A stretch of 64,000 bases of DNA from positions 65,852,578 to 65,916,577 of the forward strand of contig NC_091014.1 of the NCBI RefSeq assembly GCF_041296385.1, given 5' to 3'. Both the position numbers and the translations under genes were made by a program. This DNA is from Aphelocoma coerulescens. Taxonomy: Eukaryota > Chordata > Aves > Passeriformes > Corvidae. Numbering within the stretch: position 1 is the stretch's first letter; each line of letters starts with the position of its first letter. Positions 28,339 through 47,493 of this stretch are shown piece after piece. Below the pieces are notes generated by a model. The model ran no database searches. It was not told the DNA's origin and was given only the letters and a program-made list of their open reading frames with translations.

Positions 28339-28340
28339 TA

Positions 28341-28448
28341 AAATAAAAAATAAAAATAAAAATAAAAATAAAAATAAAAATAAAAATAAAAATAAAAATA
28401 AAAATAAAAATAAAAATAAAAATAAAAATAAAAATAAAAATAAAAATA
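28341..28448. repeat. (TAAAAA)n hexanucleotide array, about 18 copies
   Basis: Nearly pure TAAAAA repeats start where the CR1 body wording breaks off, then end in AACAACAACAAC. Open frames through it (Lys-Asn or Leu-Phe repeats) are artefacts of the repeat. Confidence 0.97.
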
Positions 28449-31400
28449 ACAACAACAACTGTTTATGGAACACCTGTTAGAGTGACCTATTTTATCAGCT
28501 GCTCTCTGAAGTGCTGTTCAAGCCTGTCTTCACCAAGCTGCAGAACATTTCCTGGAAGGCTCTTGTTCACTCCACAGTAAAAGCCTGAAGCAAGCAGAGA
28601 CATTTGAGTCTGCTGAACATGTGTCAAGTACTGTCAAGCCCAGAAACTCCCTGGAAGTCTTCACAGTGGTTTCCAGGGAGAACATCCAGCTCCTCCTGCC
28701 GGAGAATCCTGAGCTGTGCTGGCATTTAACACGTGATGGTCACTCTGCTCCACAGGGCAGCAATTCTGCCTAGAAAGCTCAGTAGTCCCAGAGCAGGAGC
28801 AGTCATTAAAGCATCTTTCAATTCCTGAAAGTCTTTCCTGCAGTCAGGCTCAGCTCCCTCTTAGAAAGGGGCTCAGGACTGGACAGACAGCCTCTTTTTC
28901 TTCCTGACCCGAACTCCTTTGTCCTTGTGAGACAGTAAATATCCTAAAGCAGAAGTCCAGTTCCGAGGTAAAGCCTTCCCACATGACATTCCCCGAGCAG
29001 CCCCAGTGCTGAGCTGCACCAGTCCCTCAGCCCCAGGACAAACTTGCCCAGCTCATTGTGCCACAGGAGCCCGCAGCCACACACTTGGCACTGGGGATTG
29101 AGCCTAGACTGCAGCCAGAGCAGCATCTTTTGAGCGGTTTCTCATCCCTTCTGTTCTAATGCTAACACCATCGGATCTCTAGGCACATGCATACATTCCT
29201 TCCACTAATCAGAATTACTCCTCAAATGAAAAAATTAAATCGGCATACGGTGGTGTCTGTTCCATTCCTTCTACAAAACAGCGTTAATTGCAAAATGGTA
29301 TTGTAATTTTCAGTCCCATTAACAGGCCACTTTTCACCACCACTAAGTTTATATATCAGCCACCAGTGATTACAATACTCAACAAGTTGTTTTTGTGTCG
29401 GGGGTCACGCCTCCCAAACCCCCGACCTCTCCCAGTTCCTTAGGACACAACACAAAGGGGAACCCTTCAGGATCCCTTCTCCTGGGAGCTATGAAGATAG
29501 CCCCACTCCCATATTTACCATCTTAGGAAAAAAACCTCTTAGCACTTTTAAAACCTTTTACAAGCTTTCTATAACCTCTTACAGTATTTTACAACTTTTT
29601 ACAACCTTTCACAGAACCCAAGCCAGTGAACATTTACAAAACCTCTGAGCCTCACACTGCAAGCTTTCTATTAGTGCAACTTATGTGCAGGGAAAATACC
29701 TTCAAATAAAGTGCCTTGAGTAATATTGTATTCTTTTTCCCAGAAGGGGCAGAGTGCTCTACTCACCAGACCAGAGAATGGGAAGATCTCCCTGAAAATA
29801 CTTCAGTGTGCACTGGAGTGCTGACAATTCCTCTGGTCTGTGGAGCCGTCACCTCTTTGTCCCATCTAGGGTACCAGAAACTGCCACCAAAAGTTGGGAA
29901 ATAAACTCCTTAACCAGCTGGTCAGGGTAGAAAGTTAGCATACTTCTGTTCAGTGTTGGGGTACATGGGGATAGCTCCACAGAACATGTATGCCAGTTAG
30001 CAAAACCTTTAACTATTTATACATTTGAGCAAACAAAGGAATTAAGTGTTCATTGGCTTGTAAGTTACATAGTTCTCTTCATTAATTAGTATTCTATCAT
30101 CTACTGTTATTTATTTATTGCTTCTAATGCTAATTACTCCACATTTTTAGTCTTTTTATTATCTTTTTCCCAGACAGAGAGAATCTCATTAATTGCCTTT
30201 GTTAGCTTCTCCTTCATCTTCAGTTTCTGTAAGTGTCTTTGTGGTTTATAAATTCTGCATTGTGTCCAGTTTTCAACAATACATTTCTCTCTCAGGTCTA
30301 AGAGCACTGAAGCATGTCAGTCCCTAAATTTGTAATTTGTCTTTCTAACACATGGGCATCACCCGGATCTTGCCTGTCATCCATTATCCATTTCATGGAT
30401 TAAAACTCCTTAAAACAATTTCCCTCCCCACACCGCTCTACAGGCTCCTTTTTAAAGAAATATTAACTTGTTTGGTAACAGTGCCACCCTTAGGTTTTCC
30501 TAAAACACGGAGTACTTGAGAAAAACCGGTTTTCAGAAACACCCCACTGTTGCTCCCTTGTTTTCACAGGAACAGTGATGCGTCTCCCCAACAGGCCACT
30601 CCCAATCGTTGGCTGGAACAAAGGGATCTCAAACTCTGCTTTTCAGGTCTGGGGGTTTGTCCTTTACTGCTGCTTTTGATCACGCAGCAAGGTGTGCTCC
30701 TTAATCTCCTCATGACATCATTTGTATGCATTTAAGCAACTTGAGCTGAGGCTGGGCCATACAAGAAGTATGGGAAGAAAGAGCAACTTTTTTTTTTTTT
30801 TTTGTAAAAAAAATAAGAAACTGTAGAAAATAGAGCAGCGAGACAACAGTCCAGCACGGACAATAGAGAGTCCTTTCCTAGAGGAAAGGAAAACATTTAC
30901 ACAATTAGACATTGTTTACTGGGAGTGACTAACCCTGTGCCCTCATCCAAGACCAATGTGCCCATACTGGCTCTGGAGGTACTACAGATCCAGCGCCAAG
31001 AGAAACTGATGACCAGTCACGAGGGACATAGGAGAGACACCAGGCAAGGACTGTGCCACGGATGGCAGCAAGCAGATCAGGTATGCCATCTGTGGTTTAA
31101 TCACCATTCAGACCACAAAGCACAGATTTTCTGACAAAAGAGACTTTGATATGCAGAGTCCACACTAAAGATCAAAAAAAATGAATAAAGTCTGTCTGTA
31201 GAGGCATAAATAAAGTACCCAAGGGGAGGTAATAATGCAAGAAATATCCAAGGGAGTCCAGAGTTATAAATAGGAGGACTGTATAGTACAGCACAGGCTG
31301 CAAACCCTGCCCCCAGATTCTGTGTAAATATTTTTGTCTCCTGCTCCTATGGCTGCAGCATTGGCAACGCCTGGGAAATCCCTTTTAGAATGTACCCACA

Positions 31401-33190
31401 TGACCTGCAGACAGCAGTACAGTACGTGCTCAGAGCTATTCTGGCACTCTAGGTTAAGAAAAAATACATTGTTTTGCCAGTCTGTGAAGGACCACTTTGT
31501 GCTGGCAGTCCTGGGTAGGAAAATTAGCTGACACCATTTCCAGTTCCTCCCTCTAGCAAACAAATCCAGACCATGGGGTTTGTCACATGCCCATGGGCTG
31601 ACATTTTAACAACCCTAAGTCAGATGTTTAGGTGTTTGTCACTGCTTCTGCATGTATCATCTTCCTGCCTGTTTTGCCAGTGACGTTATTGGTATTATTG
31701 AAGCTCAAGGAGAGAGCTGGGAATTCAGTGCCTGATGAAGGAGTGGGGAAGCAGGAGGAGCGAGTCTTGGGGCTGCACATCCAGGGCTGCACCATCAGGG
31801 CAGGGAGAGTTCAGTCAGGGGATTTGCTGAGGAGAAGTCACCAGCAATCCGCTCACAGGGCCATGGCTTTGCACCAGAACAGGAAAAACACTGTCACCTC
31901 TCTCTGATTTGTCATGAGAAATTCAAACCGGGTGTTATCTTAGCTGCCTTGGGCGCAGTCCTGGGGATGAAAACAGCAATTCACAGGACAAAGGAGTTTG
32001 AGATCAGTCTGTTAAAATTGCCAGAATATGTTGGTGGCTTGGGTGAAACAGGCTAGAAAAGTTCCTCTCTTTTGTCCTTGAGGAAGAGACACCCACATCA
32101 CTACAGACCTTCAGTACACCTCAGCAACTGCTATGCTGCAGGCAGTTAGGAAGCAAGGATGCCAAACATAGGCTTTATTAAAAAGGTTTATTGCCATGCA
32201 ACCAGAATTTTCCTTGAGTCTAAATCCTGGGGTTCCTTCAATCCAGGCTGTTTGCTATGGGACTGCAGAAAATAATGCCTTCCTTCTGACTCACCCCTCT
32301 GAGCTCCTCTGACACTACCTGGCAACTATGGGAGAATGTTTACATGTCCTAGGACAGACAGAAACATGTTGATGTTGCTTCTGGGACACACTGGCTGGTG
32401 ACATTCCCACTGTGGGCTGCTTTACCCATAGAAGAATTGGGGCATGCACCTGCTGGAACTGACCATCAGCAGGAGGTCACACTACCCCCACTAAATAAAA
32501 GTATTTGGTATAAAAAAAGTACTAGTAATAAAAGCTTAGAAAGTAAAGGACCTGCCAGAGTTTTTGCAGACACGCTTCAGCCATCCAAAAGTAGATGTCA
32601 TGATTCAGGTGAGAAAATTCACACCCCAACACGCCTTTCCCTACCCTTGTTCAAGACACAGGGTTGAATTAGGAAACCTGGGCCCTCTCACCTCTGCCTT
32701 TGGTGTGGCCATGGAGAATCACCTTATGCATCTGGCTGTTCCACTCATATTCTGCTACAACTAAAACACCTGCACAGATAGAAGATCAGTCTTGGCAAAA
32801 TTCTGCTTCCTCTGAGTAAAGTATGCAAAGAGAAAATAATTTAATCCAATCCAATTCATTGTCCCTAGGGTAGCAGCAATTGATTTTTGTGCTGATTTGA
32901 GCATGCTGAGCCGTTCATTAATACCTGCTCTTCTGCTGATCAGTGAATAATTACAAGTCAATCTGCTCCTAGGGGGAAAAACTTTAGATATTGTTTGTGT
33001 CAGTTGAGTAACTGGGCCAAAATTGGCTCGCTGTTTTGGCTTGTTTGCAGACAGTTACCTCGAACTGCCTGCTGTGTGCAACACGCAGCTGGTGTGACAC
33101 ATCACAGGGCACGCTTTCTGCCACTGAGATGCTACAAACAAGGCAAAAATCCAGACCCAACAGCCACGGCGACGCTCTGAGAACAAACAA
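28449..33190. other. Intergenic region upstream of GABARAPL1
   Basis: No supported coding exon in 4.7 kb. A short GC hairpin at 29397-29426 and a T-run at 30789-30804 are the only structures noted. The block 29395-30600 has LTR/retrovirus-like texture (TGTCGGGGGTCACG start) but no protein similarity I could confirm on either strand. Confidence 0.45.
29397..29426. repeat. Perfect 8-bp inverted repeat with 14-base loop
   Basis: GTCGGGGG at 29397-29404 pairs with CCCCCGAC at 29419-29426. It is preceded by T-rich DNA and TG, as at some LTR starts. Its function is unknown. Confidence 0.6.
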
Positions 33191-33201
33191 TTTTGGTTTT
33201 G

Positions 33202-33225
33202 TTTTTTTTTTTTGGGGGGGGGGGG
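33202..33225. repeat. T12-G12 homopolymer junction
   Basis: Twelve T followed by twelve G on the plus strand, about 770 bp before the GABARAPL1 start codon. G-runs of this length can form quadruplex structures and are prone to assembly error. Confidence 0.9.
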
Positions 33226-33269
33226 AGGTGGTTTCATTTTCGATGTTACATTTGGCAGCCACTGAGAGC

Positions 33270-40195
<6,926 letters not shown>

Positions 40196-42815
40196 GCAGC
40201 AGCCCCTCAGGCATGCAGGCTGGATGGACTGATGGAATGGATTGGCGGGGAGGGGGTTGCTGGAGAGGCAGGAGGAGGATGCATGAGAAGAGAAAAAAGA
40301 GAACTGGAAGTGAACCACATGCACAATGTCATCAGCTTCCACGCATTAATTATAACCATTATTTTCTAAATTGAGGGGAGTGGGGGTAGGGGGACAGGGT
40401 GAACTGAAAGGCTACTGAGAGGTTCCACACTGGGGGATGGGGAAACTCCACTGTTCACAATTCTTCTCTTGCCACAGCTGGAAGTAGTTAGTGCTGGAGG
40501 CTGACAGACAAGCCAGTGTAGTGAAGCTCCAGGAGAGTGACTGGGCAGGATGGCCATTTTCATGTAATCCTTTCACTGGATGAAGAAGGCATGCCATGAA
40601 TTGTACACTGACCTTGTCCTGTCTTGTCCATGGCTCCCATTCAGTGAGCTATGAAGTACTTCAGTCTGCCCACACAAGGCTGTCCTGTGCTGACAGTCCT
40701 CACTCCAGCTGCTACCTGTGAATTGTCCCAAGGGTATTGTTTTTCCCATCATTTCCATCAGTATTAGAAGGGCTGGTAGCTTTGTCCATCAGTATTAGAA
40801 GGGCTTACCCTGAGGGCTGGGAACTCCTCAGCTGTGACACATGAAGGTTGGGGAAAGGAAGGAAAGATTCTGCAATTTTTTTTCCTTTGTTGCTTTAATT
40901 GCAACTGCTGGACAGAAAAATCAGAGATTACCCTTTTGTTCTTTTCAGTGAAGTCAACTGATAAACTCATAAGCACAGGGCTAGAAAGGACCTCAAGAGC
41001 CCACACCAGCTCTGAGACAGGACTGAGTATCCCAAACATGTCCACCATGGCTGCTCATCAAACTTGTTCTTACTGAACTTCACTGAGGAAGATCCTGGAG
41101 GCTGCTGAGATTGTCTGTTCAGTTCCTAGCTAGCCTACAAGTGAGATTGCTTTTCCTGATGCCTAACTTTAGTCACCCTTGCTGTGCATTAAGGCAACTA
41201 ACTACTAGTGGTCTTGTTATTGGTGAACACAGAAAATTATCTATCAGTATTGTCCTTGTACCAGTCTTCTGCAGATTTGAAGATGGCAGAATTCCTGTGG
41301 GTTTAGCCTTCCCTTCCATGTCTCATCCCTGTACAGCCCTTGCACCACGTGCACAAGCGTAGGAAATCAGTCACTGCCACGTGTGTTTTGCTGGCTTTTT
41401 GTGATTGGGTAACAGTGCCTCTCTATGCCACAAGAGAGGTTCTTCTAGACTTGAAGGGAAAAGGGAATAGATTATCTGTAGATTTTTTTCTTAAATTATT
41501 TGATTTTAAACCAGTGTTGTTCTTAGAAGGGTGTCAGATGGGTGCTGTCTTGTGCAAGCCTTATGCTGTCATGCCAGAGCAGTTTCTTCCCAGTGGCACA
41601 AACAGCAGATTTTCCCATTATTTCCGTAACTGTGACAAAGGAATGGGTCTTGGAGAGCGAGCTGACTTTCAGGAAAATTCTGGGGTCGTGCCTAAAAATC
41701 AGAGAACTAGGCCTGAATTACTGTAAACATTCCTACATTTAAGAGAGGGACCAAGAGGGAGGAAAAGACAGGAAGGATGGAGAACACAGGCGAATTCCAA
41801 ACTAAGTTAAAAGTGTTTACTCAATTCACTTATCTGTAGAGTTAGATCACTGTTCGCTGTGTTCCTCAGGAATGAGAAGTCAGGATGAGTGCTCCTCTGA
41901 GTGTGGGGAACAGGAAATCAGGTTTCAGCCTTCTCTGACTGTTGTTACGTGGAGGTGCATGAGGCAGGAGAGCTCATGGGAGTGTCAAGTGGGAGTTACT
42001 GGCAAAACTGTGTGAAGGTCGGGGAAGGCAGTGGGGTGGGGCAGGAGGGTTACTGCCTGTGTGGGGTGGGAAGTACCAGAAGAATGGGAGAGAAGGGAGG
42101 AACCACAAAGGATGCAGATGGAGTAGTCAGAACGGGCAGACAGAAAATGAGGGAGCAAAGAATGAAGTGGGTGACGTAATGTCCCCAGTATTACATCCTG
42201 AACTTCAGGTTTGCTGTTCCATCTTGGAATAAATGTGTTTGGATGAGGTGTACCTACTGCCAACTTAGACAACTTCAGTTTCTGCCTGCATTGCTCAGTC
42301 CTCTCTTTTAGACTCTCCTTTAACTACCAGGCTCTCTTCACATCCTTTGGGTGCAAATCTGCATCAATCTCTTGTTTTAGGAAGCTCTGAATGTTCTGAA
42401 GCAGAGAACAGACCCAGGAGGCTTTCTAAGATAAAAGAGAAGACACAGGCAGATGGTGTGCGTCTCTCTGCTGCTGTCCCACTTGTTCATGCCAAGCACG
42501 TGGTTAAGCACACTCAGGGGAGAAAGAGCTGGCATCTGGGGTGCTTGGTTTTGTGCTCAGTCCTCCCCTCCCGCTGCTGGGTTTATCAATGACACGTGGG
42601 ACTAATCACAACTGTTTGTTACATGTAGAGTTTACGGTTTAATTTAGTTCTTTTACAGTTTTTTCAACCGAATTGTGGCATTTCTGTTTTTGTGCTAGTG
42701 TTGTACAAGGTAATGATGGTAATTTTTTTGTGTTGGTTAGCTGCAGGTTCTTGTAAAATAAAGTTCAGACTAGAGCTTAATCAACTTATCAATAAAGATG
42801 CATTTGAAAATCATA
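40196..42815 (+). other. GABARAPL1 3' UTR
   Basis: No other coding signal is seen between the stop codon and two close poly(A) signals, so this 2.6 kb is read as 3' UTR. A 21-base segment (TCCATCAGTATTAGAAGGGC) occurs twice near 40757 and 40786. The true end is inferred from the poly(A) signals only. Confidence 0.55.
42757..42796 (+). terminator. GABARAPL1 poly(A) signals
   Basis: AATAAA at 42757-42762 and again at 42791-42796, in AT-rich context at the end of the presumed 3' UTR. Confidence 0.6.
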
Positions 42816-45800
42816 GGTTGGTCCAAAATGGGTGACTAGCATTTCTTCCCAATGTGGGCTTGTAAATAAAGGGACAGCTTTGCCAGAACTTCTGCTGCTA
42901 CTTTTTCCCACAACCGCAGTTTTACTCTGTGCTGTCTACCAGGACAAGTCCCTTCTCTCCTATTTTGGGTGGTATTGTCACATACACACCTAGCTGTGTC
43001 TTGCCATGCCACCAATGGGAACTTCAATTAGACCTGGTGATGTGAGAAAGTCTTAAGATGAGTACACTGATGCATTTTCTGCCACTTTAAGGCCCTGAAC
43101 AGTGATGGGGCCTCAGGGGCATCGCCAGCCCTGCCTGACCATGCCAGGCCCCTTGGGCCACCCATCCTGATGCCCGTGGCCCAGGACTGTTGGCATCTGT
43201 CCTGGCAGTGTCCCTGTCAGGACTGTGGGCACCTGTGCTGGTGCTGCTGCAGCTTGGCTGGCCTGCAGCTGCCCACAGCCATGAGCCCGCTGAGGCCCTG
43301 CCCTCAGCCCTGCCTTTGCCAGGCCCTGGCCTGCCGGAGGGATTCCTGCCTCGTCACCTATGGATGGGGCTTGTCACCACCTCTGGCTGTGCCCCACTGC
43401 CTCTGGTGGTGCAGTAGGACAGGTCCCATGTGCTGTGCCAGCCATATCCCTCACGGAGCCACTCATTCTTCCTGCGTCACCACAGCCCAGGCTGAGGTGG
43501 GACTCCCCGTGGGAAGAAGTGGGAGAGGCCCAGGGGGTCTGCCATGCCACAGGGCCCTCTAAAGGTAGGAAGAGCAAAGATAAGGAAAGCTGGGATTCCT
43601 TGAAAAGGAAATCTGCAGTAGTGACAAATTAAGCTGCTTTTTCTTACGGATATTTGTGGATTGAGAGGGATGGAGTCCTGCTGGGAGCTGGCAAAACCAG
43701 AGGGTGCTGTTTGTTCAGCACCATGACTCCAAGCCAGGCTCTGGCAGTGTGTGAAGAGGAAAGGGATGCATGCTGTCACCTGGAGAAGCAGTGACAGACA
43801 TGCCACTTCCTCTCCACCTCTCCCTCCTTCCATGGCACCTGTGGTTTGTGTGGGTCCCTCTGGCTGAGGGGGCAGGAATGGGCCACGGCAATGCTGCAGA
43901 GGGACCACTGGCTCCAGCCCAAACCCCTGAGCACTGAGCAAGAGCATTGCTTGGAGTGATAAAGTCAAGAATTACAGCACTGAAATTCACAGGAATAAAA
44001 CTTGGTATGCTTAATAGGCCCTTCTCTTCCTGCTGCATACAGAGTGGAACCGCTGTGAGAGCTTCTGTTGCTGCTACTGAGGGAGAAGCAGTAATTCATC
44101 CTACACTGGAGCCTGCCCATAGCAGCAGTTTCTATGCTCATATCCACTACTGTGAGTGAAACAAGCTGCCCCTGTATGGCAGAAGGGTGCTGTGACTACA
44201 GCCAGGTGGACAGAGATGCAGCTAAAAGCATACACTATTAGCTGAAATAATTGAATTTCAGTTTCAAATGCAATGAAGATTTTTCTGTGTGGGTTGTGGT
44301 ATTGTCTGCTGGCTCAAGTAGAAAACCAGTATTATCTAAGTAGTCTTATCTCCCACTCCCCATCTCACCCCTTTCCTAGGAAGAAGGGCCACAGCCCTAG
44401 GAAAAAGGCCACAGCCACAGGGCTGTTTGTACCTGCCATGCTGCTTTGCATGTTTGTGTCAGTGCATTTGCTGAGAGTCACTAACACAAGATGTGAAGGG
44501 CAGGACATTGCTGAATGTAATTCGCCTGGTCCAAATGTGAAACATCAGCTTGTGCTCCACGGCTGTTTTATTTATAACCTTGTTCTGTGGGTTATAGAAA
44601 TGGTATTAAAGCAAGGCCTGAGGGAAATTATGAGCTCAGCTGGTTTAGAATGGTTAAATAATTAATACTCTGCCCTGGTCACTATCACTGCACCTGGGAT
44701 CCTTTCTCCATCCTGATGCTTTCTTTTGAGGAAAATATTCCCCTGGAGCAGAGGGTACCCAAATTAAGAGATCACTTAACTTGGGGCCTTACAACATCAC
44801 TGTGAAGGACATATATGGACTAACATAAAAAGTCCCAAATCATGCTAAACACTGATGTTTTCACTTCCTGAGATGAAAGAAACACTGATTAAAACAGAAA
44901 TAAGATTTCCAGAGGGACAAAGTCCAGCTCATTGTTGTCACTCAGTCTCAGATAAATGCTTCCCCAGGGTGAGGCTCAGAGAGTGACTGGAGAGCTCATT
45001 GCTCTTGCAGGACTGACTCAAGCAGAGCACAGCTGACCATGAACAACAGCTGCTCCAGCTTGTGTTGCCAAGCTTTAGGAGGTCTTTTTGTTCCTGGAAG
45101 CTTGCAGGTGTCCCAAAGCACAGCTCAGGCCTGGATATAGCTGTGTTATAGGAATTAGTTAATATTCTACTGAAAAAGCTGGATCTTGCAGCACCTTTCT
45201 ATAAAGGAAGGGTCTGAATTCTCCCTGATTTTGCACTCTGGCCAATGCCATCTGCATGTTGTATTGTTCTTTGGGAATTAAAAGATTGTTAATAAATGCT
45301 AAAAATAGTGATACATGGAAGCAGGAGGAGAATATAAACTAACTTTCAAGTTATTGAAAGGGCAGTTATTCAAGTTATTATTCAAGGGCATTGCTAGAAC
45401 TGCATTACGATTGAATGTACTGAATTATTAGCTGAAGGAAAAACTGATTGGATTCATCTCCTGTCCACTCTTCATTCCCCCCATATTTGGGAGGAGTCTT
45501 TGTCAGAGCTCAGGACCCTGTTTTGGCTTTTTGTCACAACCCTCTCTTATCACCTGAGCTGCCTCTTACAGTTTCCACACACCATTCAGGAACCTAGAGA
45601 GCTTTCAGGAGCTAGCAGTCCTTGTGCCTTACCATCCTTGAGCCAACTGATACCACCTTTTCAGGTTGATAAAACCTTGGGTTTGCTAGCTTGCTACTTG
45701 ACCCCTTTCCAGTCTTCCATGTAGCAGCAGGCCTTTAGGTCAGTGAATGTAAATCCTTACATTAATAAATCCTTATTGTTTGCAGAGGATGTAACTCTTT

Positions 45801-47068
45801 GCTGTTGACTGGGGCTAAAGCATTCCCATTCAGTGTTCCCAGCACACGTGGCAAGTCACACAGCTGCCACCAAATCTGCAGACTGTTCCCTTGCTGCTGA
45901 AAATCCGGCTTTGCTCTCCCGGATACAATCCCTTCTGCTAGTGCTCAGCATTATGGATGCTGTTCCCAAGGGACTGATGTAGCACAGGGTGACAAGAGGG
46001 TGGGGACTGCCTGCAGAATTTGAGAGTGTTTCCTGATGTGTCAGGGAGACCAGGAGTTCATGGTGTATTTACTTGTACAAACAGAGTTCTCCTCCTTGGA
46101 GTAAACCCTTTACATTTTCTTCGCCTCATGTGTCCTGCAGTATCCTACTATTCCTCCAGTAGCACCTGCGCTTTTCCCAGCAAGATTAGCATGAACAGAA
46201 AGCTTTCCTTACTCTTTGATGTCCAGCTGTGTTCTCTCTCAGAGATGACAGAAGGCTGAGATGTTTTCTCTTGCAGCAGCCATCCCCTATCTCCATGACC
46301 TGGGGTTCAAAGAGATTTTGCAGCCAGTGAGCAGGGCTGAAAATGCCTCACATCTCACATAATTCCCACATCATTCCCACAATGAGTACACACCTGTGAA
46401 CACACCACCTTGGCCACACACCCAGAAGCGTGGTTACTTCCTGTACCTTATGCTGGAAACACCACACCATGCTCATCCCAAACACACCTGTAACACAAAC
46501 GTGCACCTTTTCTGCCACACGTCCCACCACAGAGAGGAAATCAATAGCGAAACACAGGATGGGAAAAATGCATGGAGTAATACACAGTCACAGGCTTCAG
46601 GTGATGACAGAAAAACTTGCAATTGTAAAAGGAGGGGAAAAAGAACCTGTAGCCCTCAGAAAAGTCTACAGCCACTAAAGTGCCTCTCATCTATGGAGTG
46701 CAAAGGATGCCAAGAAAGCATCGTGTCATAAGAAATCTTGAAAAAAAAGGTAGCCTGCTACATACGGCCATTTTCACAGAGGTGAAGAACCTTGAAACGC
46801 CCCTCTTTCTCTACCCTTTCCACTGAAGGTGAAGATTAGAGTCTGAAAAAGAAGGATCCTCCTGGCTAGGACTGGATTGTCCTGGGATGAAAAAGAGGGA
46901 GGCAGAACTGGTTTATTTTCAGTTTGTGGAGTGCAGATGAAGGTAGTAGCATGGTGGAACAAGATATGGGAGGGGAGTAAGGACAGACGAGTGAGGAGAC
47001 TGCAGAATATAGATGAACCTGGCAGAATTGCATGGGAGGCCCAGCACTGAAGTAACACATTGGTTGCC
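42816..47068. other. Intergenic region between GABARAPL1 and the second solo LTR
   Basis: Apart from the GC-rich block at 43095-43575, nothing recognised. There are no splice-linked exons or RNA genes. Confidence 0.5.
43095..43575. other. GC-rich block, noncoding
   Basis: About 480 bases of abruptly higher GC, rich in CCTG/CTGG words (for example TGTCCTGGCAGTGTCCCTGTCAGGACTGTGGGCACC over 43198-43233). Open frames on both strands are Cys/Pro/Leu-biased by composition and show no domain. It may be a diverged repeat or a GC-biased patch. I cannot assign it. Confidence 0.5.
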
Positions 47069-47072
47069 AAGG

Positions 47073-47489
47073 TGATGCCTGAAATGGCCACCTAAAAACA
47101 GAGAGTAGACAAGAATAAGGGAATAAAGGTAGGTATTTATTTGAAGGGCCTTCAAGGTACACCCCAGGCAGGCCAAAGACTACTGCCAAGATGGATTCCA
47201 GGTCATGAGTTCTTCACACTTTTATAAGTTTGGTTCATTTGCATATCAGGGTTAATTCTCCAATTATAACTTCAGTTCATGTTGTAATTGCCCCAAGTTT
47301 GTCTCCCTCTGAGAGGCTTTTAGTATACACATTTAGGGACCTGGTGTCCTTGAGGTGGAAACTTAGAGAGGCTTTGTTATGTCTAATCAGCATGAGAGAA
47401 CAGTAGTTAACAGGCCACAGGAAACTTCAGAGTTACACACTAGGCAGTACAGGATTTGAAAAATACAGAAGTTAAAACCTGAGGCATCC
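47073..47489 (-). mobile_element. Solo LTR, same family as 22270-22704, minus orientation
   Basis: It is collinear with the copy at 22270-22704: TGATGCCT start, GGGAATAAA-GTAGGTATTTATTTGAA, CTGCCAAGATGGA, CATTTGCATATCAGGG, GAGAGGCTTTGTTATGTCTA, and GAAACTTCAGAGTTACACACTAGGCAGTAC (positions 47423-47452). It is flanked by a 4-bp duplication AAGG (47069-47072 and 47490-47493), so it is an independent insertion. Its last base is mutated from the CA terminus to CC. No internal sequence is present. Confidence 0.88.
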
Positions 47490-47493
47490 AAGG

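Noticed and set aside
28180..28480. Open frames with long Lys-Asn (plus) or Leu-Phe (minus) repeats
   Set aside because: They are translations of the (TAAAAA)n microsatellite, not a protein gene.
40757..40806. Direct repeat TCCATCAGTATTAGAAGGGC in the GABARAPL1 3' UTR
   Set aside because: A small local duplication of about 29 bp spacing; no sign of function.
43170..43968. Cys/Pro/Leu-rich open frames on both strands
   Set aside because: GC-biased composition in noncoding DNA, with no splice context or domain.
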